Origin: VRUE01 sp963701265
GTDB taxonomy: Bacteria; Actinomycetota; Thermoleophilia; Solirubrobacterales; 70-9
Direction: 5' to 3'
Assembly (NCBI GenBank): GCA_963701265.1
Contig: OY969581.1
Span: 806,001-870,000 of the forward strand
Length of the DNA: 64,000 bases
Part shown: positions 49,431 through 58,488 of the stretch, piece by piece
How the letters are laid out: each line of letters opens with the position of its first letter
Position numbering within the stretch: the stretch's first letter is position 1
Made by a program: the position numbers and the translations under genes
The notes under the pieces: model-generated
Database searches by the model: none
What the model saw: the letters and a program-made list of their open reading frames with translations, nothing else
What the model was told of the DNA's origin: nothing

Positions 49431-50648
49431 CTACAGCCCGTAGCTCCGCCCGATTACGTCGAGCATGACCTCGTCGGTGCCGGCACCGATGCGGTTGAGG
49501 CGGACGTCGCGGTAGGCGCGCTCGATCTCGTACTCCTTCATGTAGCCGTAGCCGCCGAGGATTTGGACGGCGTCGTCGGCGACCTCGCAGCAGATGCGGG
49601 AGGCGTAGAGCTTGGCCATCGTGATCTCGCGCACCGGGTACTCGCCGTTGGCGAAGCGCCAGGCGGTTGCGTAGGTGAACTGCTTGGCGGCCTCGGTCTT
49701 GGTCGCCATCTCGGCGATCTTGTGGCGCAGGGCCTGGAATTTGCCGATCGGGCGGCCGAAGGCTTCGCGCTCCTTGGCGTACTCGATCGTCTTCTCGATC
49801 ATCCGCTCCGCGCCCGCGTGGCAACCGGCGGCGGCGACCAGCCGCTCGCCCTGGAGCTCCCAGGCGATGTGGTAGAAGCCCTTGCCGACTTCGCCGAGCA
49901 CGGCGTCAGCCGGCACGCGGACGTCTTCGAAGGAGAGCTCGCCGGTGTCGGAGGCGTGCATGCCCATCTTCTCCAGCTCGGCTGAGACGGTGAAGCCGGG
50001 CACGTGGTTGCCCTCCTCGTCGCGCAGCGGCAGGACGAAGAGCGTGATGCCCTCGTGGCGGGCACTGGGGTCGGTCTTGGTGACGAGGACGATGAAGTCG
50101 GCGCGCGGGCCGTTGGTGATGAAGGTCTTGGAGCCGTTGATCACGTATTCGTCGCCGTCGAGGATCGCCGTGGTGCGGATGCCGGCGACGTCGGAGCCGG
50201 CGCCCGGCTCGGTGATCGCGATGCAGCCGATCTTCTCGCCCTTGAGCCCGGGTTCGAGGTATTTGCGCTTCTGCTCCTCGGTGCCGAGCAGGTGGATCGG
50301 GGGCAGGACCATGTCGCTCTGCACGGCGAAGCCCATGTTGGTGCCGCCCGAGCCGGAGTAGCTCATGCACTCGGCGCGGACCAGCGAGTAGAAGTAGTCG
50401 CCGCCCTGTCCGCCGTACTCCTCGGGGAAGCAGAGGCCGAGGAAGCCGAGCTCGCCGGCGCGCTTCATCGCGGCGGAGTCCCAGTAGGTGTCCTCCCACT
50501 CGTTGCGGTGCGGCCACAGCTCCTTCTTCACCCACGACTGCATCGACTCGCGCAGGTCTTCGTGCTCCTGGCTGAAGATGAAGTGCTTGCGCCCTGCCTC
50601 GTGGTCGGGCTTGATGACTTTGGAGCCGTTGGTCGTCGCGGTCGCCAC
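49431..50648 (-). CDS. Acyl-CoA dehydrogenase
   Basis: A 405-aa FAD enzyme. CIAITEPGAGSDVAGIRTT and NGSKTFITNGPRADF bind FAD, VQILGGYGYMKEYEIERAYRDVRL carries the probable catalytic Glu, and GAGTDEVMLDV ends the fold. The GTG at 50648 has GAGGAG upstream; the frame extends further without support. It is divergent from the crotonase-carboxyltransferase operon, so it may start the same pathway by making the 2-enoyl-CoA. Confidence 0.94.
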   Translation of the reverse strand: MATATTNGSKVIKPDHEAGRKHFIFSQEHEDLRESMQSWVKKELWPHRNEWEDTYWDSAAMKRAGELGFLGLCFPEEYGGQGGDYFYSLVRAECMSYSGSGGTNMGFAVQSDMVLPPIHLLGTEEQKRKYLEPGLKGEKIGCIAITEPGAGSDVAGIRTTAILDGDEYVINGSKTFITNGPRADFIVLVTKTDPSARHEGITLFVLPLRDEEGNHVPGFTVSAELEKMGMHASDTGELSFEDVRVPADAVLGEVGKGFYHIAWELQGERLVAAAGCHAGAERMIEKTIEYAKEREAFGRPIGKFQALRHKIAEMATKTEAAKQFTYATAWRFANGEYPVREITMAKLYASRICCEVADDAVQILGGYGYMKEYEIERAYRDVRLNRIGAGTDEVMLDVIGRSYGL

Positions 50649-50743
50649 TGTCTCTCTCCTCGTTCGCGGGTTCGTGATGGGCGGCGCGGCCGCCGGAAAT
50701 CCGCCGTGGACAGTAGCACTTCCTACTTTCAACGCGGTTCGGC

Positions 50744-50749
50744 TATGGT
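50744..50749 (+). promoter_or_regulatory. -10-like element of the acyl-CoA operon
   Basis: TATGGT, 8 nt before the ATG at 50758. It fits a leaderless start. The same hexamer precedes the gene at 63897. Confidence 0.5.
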
Positions 50750-50757
50750 CCCGCTCC

Positions 50758-51540
50758 ATGGACTACGAGGTCGTCAAGTACGAGGTTGCCGAGGGGGTCG
50801 CCACGGTGACCCTGAACAACCCGGAGAAGCGCAACATGCTCTCCGGCCAGATGCTCAGCGAGCTGGTCGACGCGATGAAGACGGCGCGCGACTCCGAGGA
50901 CGTGCGCGCCGTGGTGCTGACCGGGGCGGGGGACAAGGTCTTCTGCGCCGGTGCCGACCTCGGTGGCTTCGCCGCCGACGTGCCGCTGGTCGCCAAACAC
51001 TTCGCCACCGATCTCTTCCTCGAATACTTCAGGCTGATGCCGCGCCTGGGCAAGCCGAGCCTTTGCGCCGCCAACGGTCACGTGCTCGCGGGCGGGATGG
51101 GCCTCGCCCTCTCCTGCGACCTGCTGATCGCCAAAGAGGGCGCCACCTTCGGTACGCCAGAGATCAACGTCGGCGCCTTCCCCTACATGATCATGGCGAT
51201 CATCTACCGCAACGTCCCGCGCAAGAAGGTCAACGAGATGATGCTGCTGGGCGAGCGGCTCAGCGCCGAGCAGGCGGTCGAGTACGGGCTCGCGAACAAG
51301 GTCGTGCCGGCCGGGGACTTCGACGCCGCCGTCGCCGACTGGGCGACCAAGCTGGCCTCGAAGAGCCCGGTGCTGATGCGGCTCGGTCACGACGCGATGT
51401 ACCGCCAGCAGGACATGGCGGTCGACGACGCGCTCGACTACCTGCGCTCGCAGCTGTCGCTCACCTTCTCGACCGAGGACATCGTCGAGGGCGTCACCGC
51501 ATTCTTCGAGAAACGCGACCCGCAGTGGAAGGGACGGTAG
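50758..51540 (+). CDS. Enoyl-CoA hydratase/isomerase family protein
   Basis: A 260-aa crotonase. VFCAGADLGGFAAD and HVLAGGMGLALSCDLLIA form the oxyanion hole. The first catalytic glutamate position is Gly (GGMGLAL) while the second is kept (TPEINVG), the reverse of the crotonase at 30654. The fold is certain but the reaction is not; methylglutaconyl-CoA hydratase-like or isomerase roles are possible. It is the first gene of a six-gene operon and abuts the carboxyltransferase. Confidence 0.88.
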   Translation: MDYEVVKYEVAEGVATVTLNNPEKRNMLSGQMLSELVDAMKTARDSEDVRAVVLTGAGDKVFCAGADLGGFAADVPLVAKHFATDLFLEYFRLMPRLGKPSLCAANGHVLAGGMGLALSCDLLIAKEGATFGTPEINVGAFPYMIMAIIYRNVPRKKVNEMMLLGERLSAEQAVEYGLANKVVPAGDFDAAVADWATKLASKSPVLMRLGHDAMYRQQDMAVDDALDYLRSQLSLTFSTEDIVEGVTAFFEKRDPQWKGR

Positions 51541-53132
51541 TGGCGACCGATCAGGAGACGAAGCACCTGCTTCCGGGCACGGCCCCGCTCGGCGAGCTGA
51601 CCGAGCAACTGCACGAGCGTCGCGATAAAGCCAGGCTCGGCGGCGGCGAGGAGAAGATCGCCAAGCAGCACGAGCGCGGCAAGCTGACCGCCCGCGAGCG
51701 AATCGACCTGCTGGTCGACGAGGGCACCTTCGTCGAGATGGGCATCCACGGCCGTCCCCACTTCGCCCAGCGGGCGATGGACGGCAAGGACGCTCCCGCC
51801 GATGGCGTAGTTACCGGCTGGGGCGACGTCGACGGCCGCCCCTGCTGTGTCGCCGCCTACGACTTCACCGTGATGGCCGGCTCGATGGGGATGACCGGCG
51901 AGCTCAAGGTCACCCGCCTGCGCGAGATGGCCCTCTCCAAGCGGATGCCCTTCATCTGGCTGCTCGACTCGGCCGGCGCCCGCATCCAGGAGGCGGCGGG
52001 CTCGCTCTTCGCCGGCTCCGGCCACCTCTTCCGCGAGGAGGTCGAGATGTCGGGTGTGATCCCGATGGTCGCGGCGATGATGGGCCCCTGCGCCGCCGGC
52101 ACTGCCTACATCCCGGCGCTCGCCGACTTCGTGCCGATGGTCTCCGGCCAGGGCGCGATGGCGCTGGCCGGCCCGCACCTGACCAAGGCCGTCACCGGCG
52201 AGGACATCACGATGGAGGAGCTCGGCGGGGCCAAGGTCCACTGCCGCAAGTCTGGAGTGGGGGACCTCGAGGTCAAGGACGACGAGGAATGCATCGCCAA
52301 GGTCAAGGACTACCTCTCCTACTTCCCTGCCAACTGGGAAGAGAAGCCGCCGCTGCGCGAGGTCTCCGACCCGATCGAGCGCCAGTCGGAGAAGTTGATG
52401 GAGATCGTCCCCGACTCCTCGCGGCAGCCCTACGACATGTACGACGTGATCCGCGAGATCGTCGACGACGGCGAGTTCTTCGACATCAAGCCGAAGTTCG
52501 CCAAGACGCTGATCACCTGCTTCGCCCGCTTCGGCGGCCAGCCGGTCGGGATCGTCGCCAACCAGCCCAAGCAGCTGGCCGGGATCCTCGACAACGACTC
52601 GGCCGACAAGGCGGCGCGCTTCATCAACCTCTGCGACGCCTTCAACATCCCGCTCGTCTTCCTCCAGGACGTGCCCGGCTTCATGGTCGGGGCCAAGGTC
52701 GAGCACGCCGGGATCATTCGCCACGGGGCAAAGATGCTCTACGCGGTCAGCCGCGCCACCGTGCCCAAGGTCACCGTGATCGTGCGCAAGGCCTACGGCG
52801 CCGGCTACTACGTGATGTGCGGCAAGGCCTACGAGCCCGACCTGATCGTCGCCTGGCCCGGCGCGGAGATCTCGGTGATGGGCGCCGAGGGCGCGGTCAA
52901 CATCATCGGCCGCTCGATGATCGAGGCCTCCGACGATCCTGAGGCGACCAAAGAGGCGATGCTGAACGCGGTGCGCGAGCAGATCGACCCCTACATCGCC
53001 GCCGGCAACGCCGTGATCGACGACGTGATCGACCCGCGTGAGACGCGGCCGACGATCGCCAGGGCGCTGAAGATGGCGCGCAACAAGCAGGTGCAAAAGC
53101 CGAAGAAGCGCCACGGGGTGATGCCGGTATGA
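51540..53132 (+). CDS. Acyl-CoA carboxylase, carboxyltransferase (beta) subunit
   Basis: A 530-aa subunit of a biotin-dependent acyl-CoA carboxylase. KLTARERIDLLVDEGTF starts the N-terminal crotonase-like half, LLDSAGARIQEAAGSLF binds the acyl-CoA, and DVPGFMVGAKVEHAGIIRHG with KAYGAGYYVM forms the carboxybiotin site in the C-terminal half. It moves CO2 from biotin to acyl-CoA. The specificity (propionyl, methylcrotonyl or other) is not decided. No biotin carboxylase gene adjoins; the lone carrier at 31457 may be its partner. The GTG start overlaps the upstream stop by 1 nt. Confidence 0.92.
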   Translation: MATDQETKHLLPGTAPLGELTEQLHERRDKARLGGGEEKIAKQHERGKLTARERIDLLVDEGTFVEMGIHGRPHFAQRAMDGKDAPADGVVTGWGDVDGRPCCVAAYDFTVMAGSMGMTGELKVTRLREMALSKRMPFIWLLDSAGARIQEAAGSLFAGSGHLFREEVEMSGVIPMVAAMMGPCAAGTAYIPALADFVPMVSGQGAMALAGPHLTKAVTGEDITMEELGGAKVHCRKSGVGDLEVKDDEECIAKVKDYLSYFPANWEEKPPLREVSDPIERQSEKLMEIVPDSSRQPYDMYDVIREIVDDGEFFDIKPKFAKTLITCFARFGGQPVGIVANQPKQLAGILDNDSADKAARFINLCDAFNIPLVFLQDVPGFMVGAKVEHAGIIRHGAKMLYAVSRATVPKVTVIVRKAYGAGYYVMCGKAYEPDLIVAWPGAEISVMGAEGAVNIIGRSMIEASDDPEATKEAMLNAVREQIDPYIAAGNAVIDDVIDPRETRPTIARALKMARNKQVQKPKKRHGVMPV

Positions 53133-54019
53133 GCTCGTTCGAGAACCCGGTGGTGATCAGCTGCTCGATCAGCGGCGTGATCGCCAACCGCGACCAGTGC
53201 CCGGCGATCCCCTACACGCCCGAGGAGTACGCAGCGGAGGCGCGGCGGGCAGTCGACGAGGGCGCCTCGCAGATCCACATCCACGCCCGCACACCCGATG
53301 GCACGCCCTCCTATGAGGTCGAGGATTTCAAGGCGATCACCGAGGCGATCCTGGCCGAGGTCGGCGACGTGATCATCAACTACTCGACCGGCGCGATCGG
53401 CATCCCGATCGAGAAGCGACTCGAGTACCTGCGGGCGCTGAAGCCCGACGTCGCCGCACTCAACATGAGCTCGATGAACTACGCCAAGTACAGCTCGCGG
53501 CGCAAAGACTTCGTCTTCAAGGCGGTCTTCGAGAACAGCTTCGACACGATCATCGAGTTCCTCACGGCGATGCGCGATCTCGGGATCAAGCCCGAGCACG
53601 AGTGCTTCGACGCCGGTCACGTCGCCAACCTCGACCCGCTGATCGACATGGGCCTGCTGGAGCGGACGCCGCTGCAGATCTCACTGGTGATGGGGGTCAA
53701 CGGCGGCATCCGGCCGACGCCCCGCAACGTCGCCTTCATGTCCGAGCAAATTCCCGGCGGCGCCGAGGGTCCCAACCAGTGGCAGACGATCGGCATCTCG
53801 CGCGACCAGTGGAAACTGCTTGGCACGGCCCTGGTCCTGGGCGGCAACGTCCGCGCCGGGGTCGAGGACAACCTCTATCTGCCCAACGGCGAGATGTGCC
53901 GCTCCAACGGCGACCTGATCGGCAAGGCGCGGCAGATGGCCGAAGACGTCGGCCGCAAGGTCGCCAGCGTCGCCGAGGCGCGCGAGTTGCTGGGAGTGCC
54001 GCGGCGAGCGGAGGTCTGA
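53129..54019 (+). CDS. BKACE family beta-keto acid cleavage enzyme (DUF849)
   Basis: A 296-aa TIM-barrel zinc enzyme. VVISCSISGVI opens the fold, ASQIHIHARTPDGTPS carries the two His zinc ligands and FDAGHVANL and VMGVNGGIRPTP follow. Members condense a beta-keto acid with acetyl-CoA, giving acetoacetate and a new acyl-CoA. It overlaps the carboxyltransferase (ATGA). Together they suggest that a carboxylated or beta-keto acid is the operon's substrate. The exact acid is unknown. Confidence 0.9.
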   Translation: MSSFENPVVISCSISGVIANRDQCPAIPYTPEEYAAEARRAVDEGASQIHIHARTPDGTPSYEVEDFKAITEAILAEVGDVIINYSTGAIGIPIEKRLEYLRALKPDVAALNMSSMNYAKYSSRRKDFVFKAVFENSFDTIIEFLTAMRDLGIKPEHECFDAGHVANLDPLIDMGLLERTPLQISLVMGVNGGIRPTPRNVAFMSEQIPGGAEGPNQWQTIGISRDQWKLLGTALVLGGNVRAGVEDNLYLPNGEMCRSNGDLIGKARQMAEDVGRKVASVAEARELLGVPRRAEV

Positions 54020-54021
54020 GC

Positions 54022-54441
54022 GTGGAGGCCACGATCCACCGCGCCGGCGTCTCCTGGAGCGGCGGCGAGGGCGAGGATGTGCAGGCCCACGACGTCCTGC
54101 TCGGCGCCCAGACCCTGCCCAGCTCCTCGGCGGTGGAGCTCGGCGGCGACGAAAACAAGTCCAATCCCGAGACGCTGCTGATCGGCGCGCTCGCCAGTTG
54201 TCACATGCTCTGGTTCCTCGCGCTGGCGCGTAAAAAGGGGTTCGAGATCGCCTCCTACGAAGACGACGCCGACGGCGTGCTCGACGGCAAGCGCTTCACC
54301 TCGGCGACGCTGCGCCCGCGTGTGCGCTGGGCCGGCGAGCCGCCCGAACCGGAGGCGATCGAAGCGCTCCACCAGCGCTCGCACGAGCTCTGCTTCATCG
54401 CCAACTCGGTCGACTTCCCGGTGGCGGTGGAGCCCTCGTGA
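54022..54441 (+). CDS. OsmC-like family protein
   Basis: A 139-aa protein. LPSSSAVELGGDENKSNPETLLIGALASCHMLWFLALARKKGF carries the conserved Glu and Cys pattern (SNPETLL...ASCH), and LHQRSHELCFIANSV the second Cys. OsmC/Ohr proteins reduce organic hydroperoxides. The GTG at 54022 lies 2 nt after the BKACE stop. Here it may protect or help handle a reactive acyl intermediate, which is a guess from position. Confidence 0.88.
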   Translation: MEATIHRAGVSWSGGEGEDVQAHDVLLGAQTLPSSSAVELGGDENKSNPETLLIGALASCHMLWFLALARKKGFEIASYEDDADGVLDGKRFTSATLRPRVRWAGEPPEPEAIEALHQRSHELCFIANSVDFPVAVEPS

Positions 54442-55673
54442 GTGGGCTGCCACTTAGCGACGTCAAGGTCCTCGACCTGACCCGGCTGCTGCCCGGGGGC
54501 TTCTGCTCGCTTCTGCTCGCCGACCTCGGCGCCGAGGTGCTCAAGGTCGAGGACACCGGCATGGGCGACTACATCCGCTGGGCGCCTCCGTACTACGGCA
54601 GCGACGAGCAGCAGGAGCTGGGCACGCGCTCGGCCCTCTACCTCTCGCTCAATCGCGGCAAGCGCTCGGTCCGTCTGGACCTCAAGAGCGAGGTGGGGCG
54701 CGAGGCGCTGTTGCGCCTGGTCGAACAGCACGACGTCGTCCTCGATGGCTTCCGTCCCGGCGTGCTCGACCGGCTCGAGGTCGGCTACGAGCGCATGCGC
54801 GAGGCCAACCCCGGCGTCGTCTTCTGCGCGATCACCGGCTACGGCCAGGACGGTCCCTACGCCCAGCGTGCCGGGCACGACATGAACTACCTTGGCCTCG
54901 TTGGCCTGCTCGGTCTGACTGGCACCAAGGACGGTCCCCCGGTGCAGTCGGGCGGGCAGATCGCCGACCTCGGCGGCGGTGCTCTGATGGCGGCCTTCGG
55001 CGTAATGGCGGCGCTGCACGAGCGCCAGCGCTCCGGCGAGGGCCAGATGGTCGACGTCTCGATGGCCGACGGCGCCCTCTCCTGGCTGGCGATGGTCGCC
55101 GGCCGTTACTTCTGCGACGGCGAGGTGCCGGTGCGCGGCGAGCAGCAGCTCGCCGGTGGCCTGCTCTGTTACCTGCCCTACAAGGCGAGCGACGGCTGGG
55201 TCAGCTGCGGTGCCCTCGAGCCGAAGTTCTGGGCTGCCTTCTGCAACGGGGTCGAGCGGCCCGACCTGATCGAGGTCCAGTTCGAGGCGCCCGGCTCCGA
55301 GCCCTGGCAGAAGGTTGCCGAGGTCTTCCGCTCGCGCACTCGTGACGAGTGGAAGGCCTTCAACGACGAGCACGACTGCTGCATCGAGCCGGTGCTCGAG
55401 ATGGACGAGGCGCTCGACTCCGAGCTGGTCCGCGCCCGCCAGATGGTGGTCGAGATGGAGCAGCCCGGCCTCGGCACCGTGCGCCAGCTCGGCGCGCCGG
55501 TGAAGCTGAGCCGCACCCCCGCCGACCCGACCCGCCCGGCGCCGGCCTTCGGCGAGCACACCGAGGACGTCCTGCGTGAGGCCGGCTACTCCGACGAGGA
55601 GGTTGCCGCGATGCTCGAGTCGGGAGCCGCCGCCGGGCCCAGCTCAGACGGCGCGACCATCTTCCGCGCATGA
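54438..55673 (+). CDS. CaiB/BaiF family CoA-transferase
   Basis: A 411-aa class III CoA-transferase. VLDLTRLLPGGFCSLLLADLGAEVLKVED is the N-terminal signature; GRPDVVLDGFRPG-like (DVVLDGFRPGVLDRL), AITGYGQDGPYAQRAGHDMNYL (catalytic Asp) and QMVDVSMADGALSW follow. It moves CoA between carboxylic acids or racemises acyl-CoAs (alpha-methylacyl-CoA racemase group). It overlaps OsmC (GTGA) and the MerR gene (ATGA). Confidence 0.93.
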   Translation: MSGLPLSDVKVLDLTRLLPGGFCSLLLADLGAEVLKVEDTGMGDYIRWAPPYYGSDEQQELGTRSALYLSLNRGKRSVRLDLKSEVGREALLRLVEQHDVVLDGFRPGVLDRLEVGYERMREANPGVVFCAITGYGQDGPYAQRAGHDMNYLGLVGLLGLTGTKDGPPVQSGGQIADLGGGALMAAFGVMAALHERQRSGEGQMVDVSMADGALSWLAMVAGRYFCDGEVPVRGEQQLAGGLLCYLPYKASDGWVSCGALEPKFWAAFCNGVERPDLIEVQFEAPGSEPWQKVAEVFRSRTRDEWKAFNDEHDCCIEPVLEMDEALDSELVRARQMVVEMEQPGLGTVRQLGAPVKLSRTPADPTRPAPAFGEHTEDVLREAGYSDEEVAAMLESGAAAGPSSDGATIFRA

Positions 55674-56377
55674 GCGCCAACGGCGCCAACGGTGACCTGC
55701 TGCGGATGGGCGAGCTGGCCGAGGCCTCCGGCGTGCCGGCGCCGACGATCAAGCACTACCTGCGCGAGGGGTTGCTGCCGGAGCCGGTGAAGACGAGCCG
55801 CAACATGGCCTATTACCCGCCCGAGTTCGTCGACCGGATCAAGTTGATCAAGCAGCTGCAGGAGGAGCGCTTCATGCCGCTGAAAGCGATCAAATCAGTG
55901 CTCGACGAGGACCCCGAGCGCGCCCGCGCCCTGGTCGAGCTCGAGGACCGCATCCTCGATCGCGCCCTTGCCGGCGAGCGCACTCGGACCAGCGCCGCCC
56001 AGGTGCGCGAGCGCTACGGCGTGCCCAAGGACGTGCTCGACCGACTGGAGGAACTCGAGGTTCTCAGCCCCAACAGCCGCGGCTACTCGCCCTCCGACAT
56101 CAAGATCATCGAGGCGATCAGCCGTTTCCGCGCCGGCGGCTACGACGAGCAGATCGGCTTCACCGTCTACGACACCCTGCGCTACAAGAGCGCGATCGAA
56201 GACCTCGTGCACGAGGAGGTCGGCATGGTGATGGACCGCCTCGCCGGCGAGGTCTCACCCGAGCGCGTGGTTGAGATGCTCGAAGCCGGCGCCCAGCCCC
56301 TGCAGGACCTGATTGCAGCCCTGCACACCAAGCTGATGGTCGCCGAGCTCGAGCGCCACCGGGCAAGCCGCAGCTAG
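55670..56377 (+). CDS. MerR-family transcriptional regulator
   Basis: A 235-aa regulator. The N-terminal helix-turn-helix reads LLRMGELAEASGVPAPTIKHYLREGLLP, followed by the dimerisation coiled coil and a long C-terminal domain without the metal-binding cysteines. It ends the operon and probably senses an acyl-CoA or acid made by the enzymes before it. MerR proteins of this length often regulate acyl-CoA metabolism in Actinobacteria. Confidence 0.9.
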   Translation: MSANGANGDLLRMGELAEASGVPAPTIKHYLREGLLPEPVKTSRNMAYYPPEFVDRIKLIKQLQEERFMPLKAIKSVLDEDPERARALVELEDRILDRALAGERTRTSAAQVRERYGVPKDVLDRLEELEVLSPNSRGYSPSDIKIIEAISRFRAGGYDEQIGFTVYDTLRYKSAIEDLVHEEVGMVMDRLAGEVSPERVVEMLEAGAQPLQDLIAALHTKLMVAELERHRASRS

Positions 56378-56412
56378 TCAGCTCGTAGTTTTGGTATTCC
56401 GGCTCGGACGAG

Positions 56413-57390
56413 TCAGCACGACAGCCTATGAAGGTGGCCGTCAAACCCCACGACGTTGCCGGCCGCATTGAGTTCATCCCATTTGACCCAAAACACCCCA
56501 CCGCTCATCGCGATATTGCATTCGATCGTGGTAGTACAGGTGGCGTTCTTAACGAGTTCCTTCCCTTTGCAGGGCGGAGCAGGTTCAGTGAGAGTGTAGG
56601 GACCCAGGAAGATTTCAAGATTCGTCAGTTTCACCTTCAGGTCCCCGACGTTTTTGATCATTATCTGCCGAGCGTTTCCGGGCCCCACACCGGCAAAGGC
56701 GACTGGCGCGGGAGGAGTGACCTTCACAGCCTGGACCTTTTGCGGCTTTCCTTTGTTGGCGCCGCTGAGTGTCTCGGTGATTTCACCGGACATGGACGCT
56801 TTTGATGTGCCTCCAAAGAGTAGGCTTGAGCCCGCATCTTTTTCTACTTCTTTTGAATATTTCTGCGTGCGTTCTTTGGATTCTTCTCCGGGCTTGGGAA
56901 CTTCGGCCGGAATTTTCCCCGAAATTTCCCCGTTGATTTCTGTATAGGGGCATTCTTCTCCTAAAAAGATCACGGTCATTTTCGGTGTTATGACATCGTA
57001 GGCCTTCATGGCTTTGCCGATTTCACCGGCGACAACCGTCGCGGCTATTGAAGACGACAGAGTGCCCGCGCTTTTGCCTGGCGAATTTACGGAGCAGACT
57101 CCTTCCCATGTAACAAGTTTGCACCCTGTTAATGACATGGAATAGGCGCTTGATCCACCTTCGACGATTTCACCAGCGCTGCTCGTTGTGCTGCATTTGA
57201 TTTCGATCCCCAGCGTGGGCACGGTCAGTGTGAAAGCGCCACCCGAGCCAGAGATCATTTCTTTGCTGATGCCGAGGCTGGGAAGGTCTTCACCTTCGAT
57301 GGTCCATTCGTATGCCGACGCCGAGGCGGCGAGGGAGAGGTAGAGAAGCAGTGAGACGAAGGGCACGGCGAAGGTTTTGAATGGATGCAC
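56413..57390 (-). CDS. Lineage-type secreted protein, lower GC
   Basis: A 325-aa secreted protein (signal peptide cleaved near ASASA-YEW). The N-terminal 150 residues show the K-C...C...C pattern (IEIKCSTTSS, LTGCKLVTW, GVCSVNS) shared with the protein at 45142; a Lys/Glu-rich stretch (about 165-190) leads to a second beta domain with VGPGNARQIMIKNVGDLKV that looks like an Ig-like or choice-of-anchor fold. GGAAGGTG lies 9 nt before the ATG. Its A/T content is clearly higher than that of its neighbours. Function unknown. Confidence 0.75.
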   Translation of the reverse strand: MHPFKTFAVPFVSLLLYLSLAASASAYEWTIEGEDLPSLGISKEMISGSGGAFTLTVPTLGIEIKCSTTSSAGEIVEGGSSAYSMSLTGCKLVTWEGVCSVNSPGKSAGTLSSSIAATVVAGEIGKAMKAYDVITPKMTVIFLGEECPYTEINGEISGKIPAEVPKPGEESKERTQKYSKEVEKDAGSSLLFGGTSKASMSGEITETLSGANKGKPQKVQAVKVTPPAPVAFAGVGPGNARQIMIKNVGDLKVKLTNLEIFLGPYTLTEPAPPCKGKELVKNATCTTTIECNIAMSGGVFWVKWDELNAAGNVVGFDGHLHRLSC

Positions 57391-57470
57391 GATTCACCTT
57401 CCGGCGGCGTTCGTTGCGGCTCGTTTTGTAGTTCGGCCTAATCTAGGCGAGACGAGCAAAAAGTCAAGAT

Positions 57471-58463
57471 TTATTTAGGAAAAGTCGACGGGGCATGGCG
57501 CAGCTCGGCCAGCCCCTGCTTATGACTGATGACCGGGACGTAGTCCAGTTCGCTACGCGCCTTGGAGATGTCGATCGTGCACTCCTGGGTCAGCAGCCAG
57601 GAGCGGAAGGAAGTCATCGGCGGCTCCCCGGGTAGGGGGAGGAGCTTCCAGGCCGCCTCGCAGAAGCGGGCCATCGGCGCAGCGGTCCAGGCGGGCAGGC
57701 TGCGGTCGGGGGGCTCGACGCCCTGGGTGCGCAGCAGCTCGGTGACGAACTCGCGGAAGACCACCGGCTCGCCGTCGGTGACGAAGTAGGCCTCGCCCGA
57801 GCGCCCCTTTTTCGCCGCCAGGACCAAGCCCTCGACGACGTTGTCGACGTGGGTGGTGTCGGTGACGTTGCGGCCGCCGCCGACCCAGGCGAAGCGGCCC
57901 GCTTCCACCGTCGCGACCATCTCCGGCAGCAATGTCGTGTCGCCCTTGCCCCAGACGAAACGCGGGCGCAGGGCGACGGTCTCGAAGCCATCGCGCGCCG
58001 CCTGCCTCACCACCTGCTCGGCTTTGGCCTTGGTCGCCGGGTAGGGCGCGCGCGAGTCGGGCCGTAGCGGCGCCGTCTCGTCAACGTGGATCAGCGGCTC
58101 ACCGGCCATCAGCGCTGCCTCGGTGCCGCAATGGACGAAGCGCTTGACGCCGGCCTCTTCACAGGCGGCAAGCACGTTGCGCGTGCCAACCACGTTGCCG
58201 CGCTCGAAATCCGCCCATGGGCCCCACTCGCCGAGATGGGCCGCGAGGTGGAAGGCGACCTCGGCACCGTCGGCACCTGCCGTCAGCGAGACCAGGTCGC
58301 CGAGCTCGCCACGGACCGGTTCGGCACCGAGCTCGGCGACTCGCTCGGCAGCTTCGTCGGAGCGCGCCAGTGCCCGCACCGGGTGCCCTTCGCCGACCAG
58401 CCGTTGCACCAGCTTGCCGCCGATGAACCCCGACCCACCGGTGACGAAGACTGTCTCGGCCAT
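57471..58463 (-). CDS. NAD-dependent epimerase/dehydratase (extended SDR)
   Basis: A 330-aa enzyme. VFVTGGSGFIGGKLVQRLVGEG binds NAD(P), FHLAAHLGEWGPW and VHCGTEAALM follow, and the catalytic YxxxK is YPATKAKAEQ. The lineage resembles 3-beta-hydroxysteroid dehydrogenase/dihydroflavonol reductase-type proteins. The substrate is unknown. TAACAT lies 8 nt before the ATG at 58463, overlapping the promoter of the divergent SDR gene. Confidence 0.88.
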   Translation of the reverse strand: MAETVFVTGGSGFIGGKLVQRLVGEGHPVRALARSDEAAERVAELGAEPVRGELGDLVSLTAGADGAEVAFHLAAHLGEWGPWADFERGNVVGTRNVLAACEEAGVKRFVHCGTEAALMAGEPLIHVDETAPLRPDSRAPYPATKAKAEQVVRQAARDGFETVALRPRFVWGKGDTTLLPEMVATVEAGRFAWVGGGRNVTDTTHVDNVVEGLVLAAKKGRSGEAYFVTDGEPVVFREFVTELLRTQGVEPPDRSLPAWTAAPMARFCEAAWKLLPLPGEPPMTSFRSWLLTQECTIDISKARSELDYVPVISHKQGLAELRHAPSTFPK

Positions 58464-58471
58464 CGGGGCCG

Positions 58472-58481
58472 ATGTTAGCCT
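58472..58481. promoter_or_regulatory. Overlapping divergent -10-like elements
   Basis: TAACAT on the minus strand (58472-58477) serves the epimerase gene and TAGCCT on the plus strand (58476-58481) serves the SDR gene at 58489; they share two base pairs. Both genes would be leaderless, with start codons 25 bp apart. Confidence 0.5.
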
Positions 58482-58488
58482 GGCTGCG

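Noticed and set aside
50004..51539. Upstream extension of the carboxyltransferase frame across the crotonase gene
   Set aside because: The crotonase frame is clear and ends one base into the GTG at 51540; carboxyltransferases start at about this point.
51438..53114. 558-codon open frame antisense to the carboxyltransferase
   Set aside because: Asp/Val/His/Gly-rich shadow translation with no motifs; the sense frame is a full-length carboxyltransferase.
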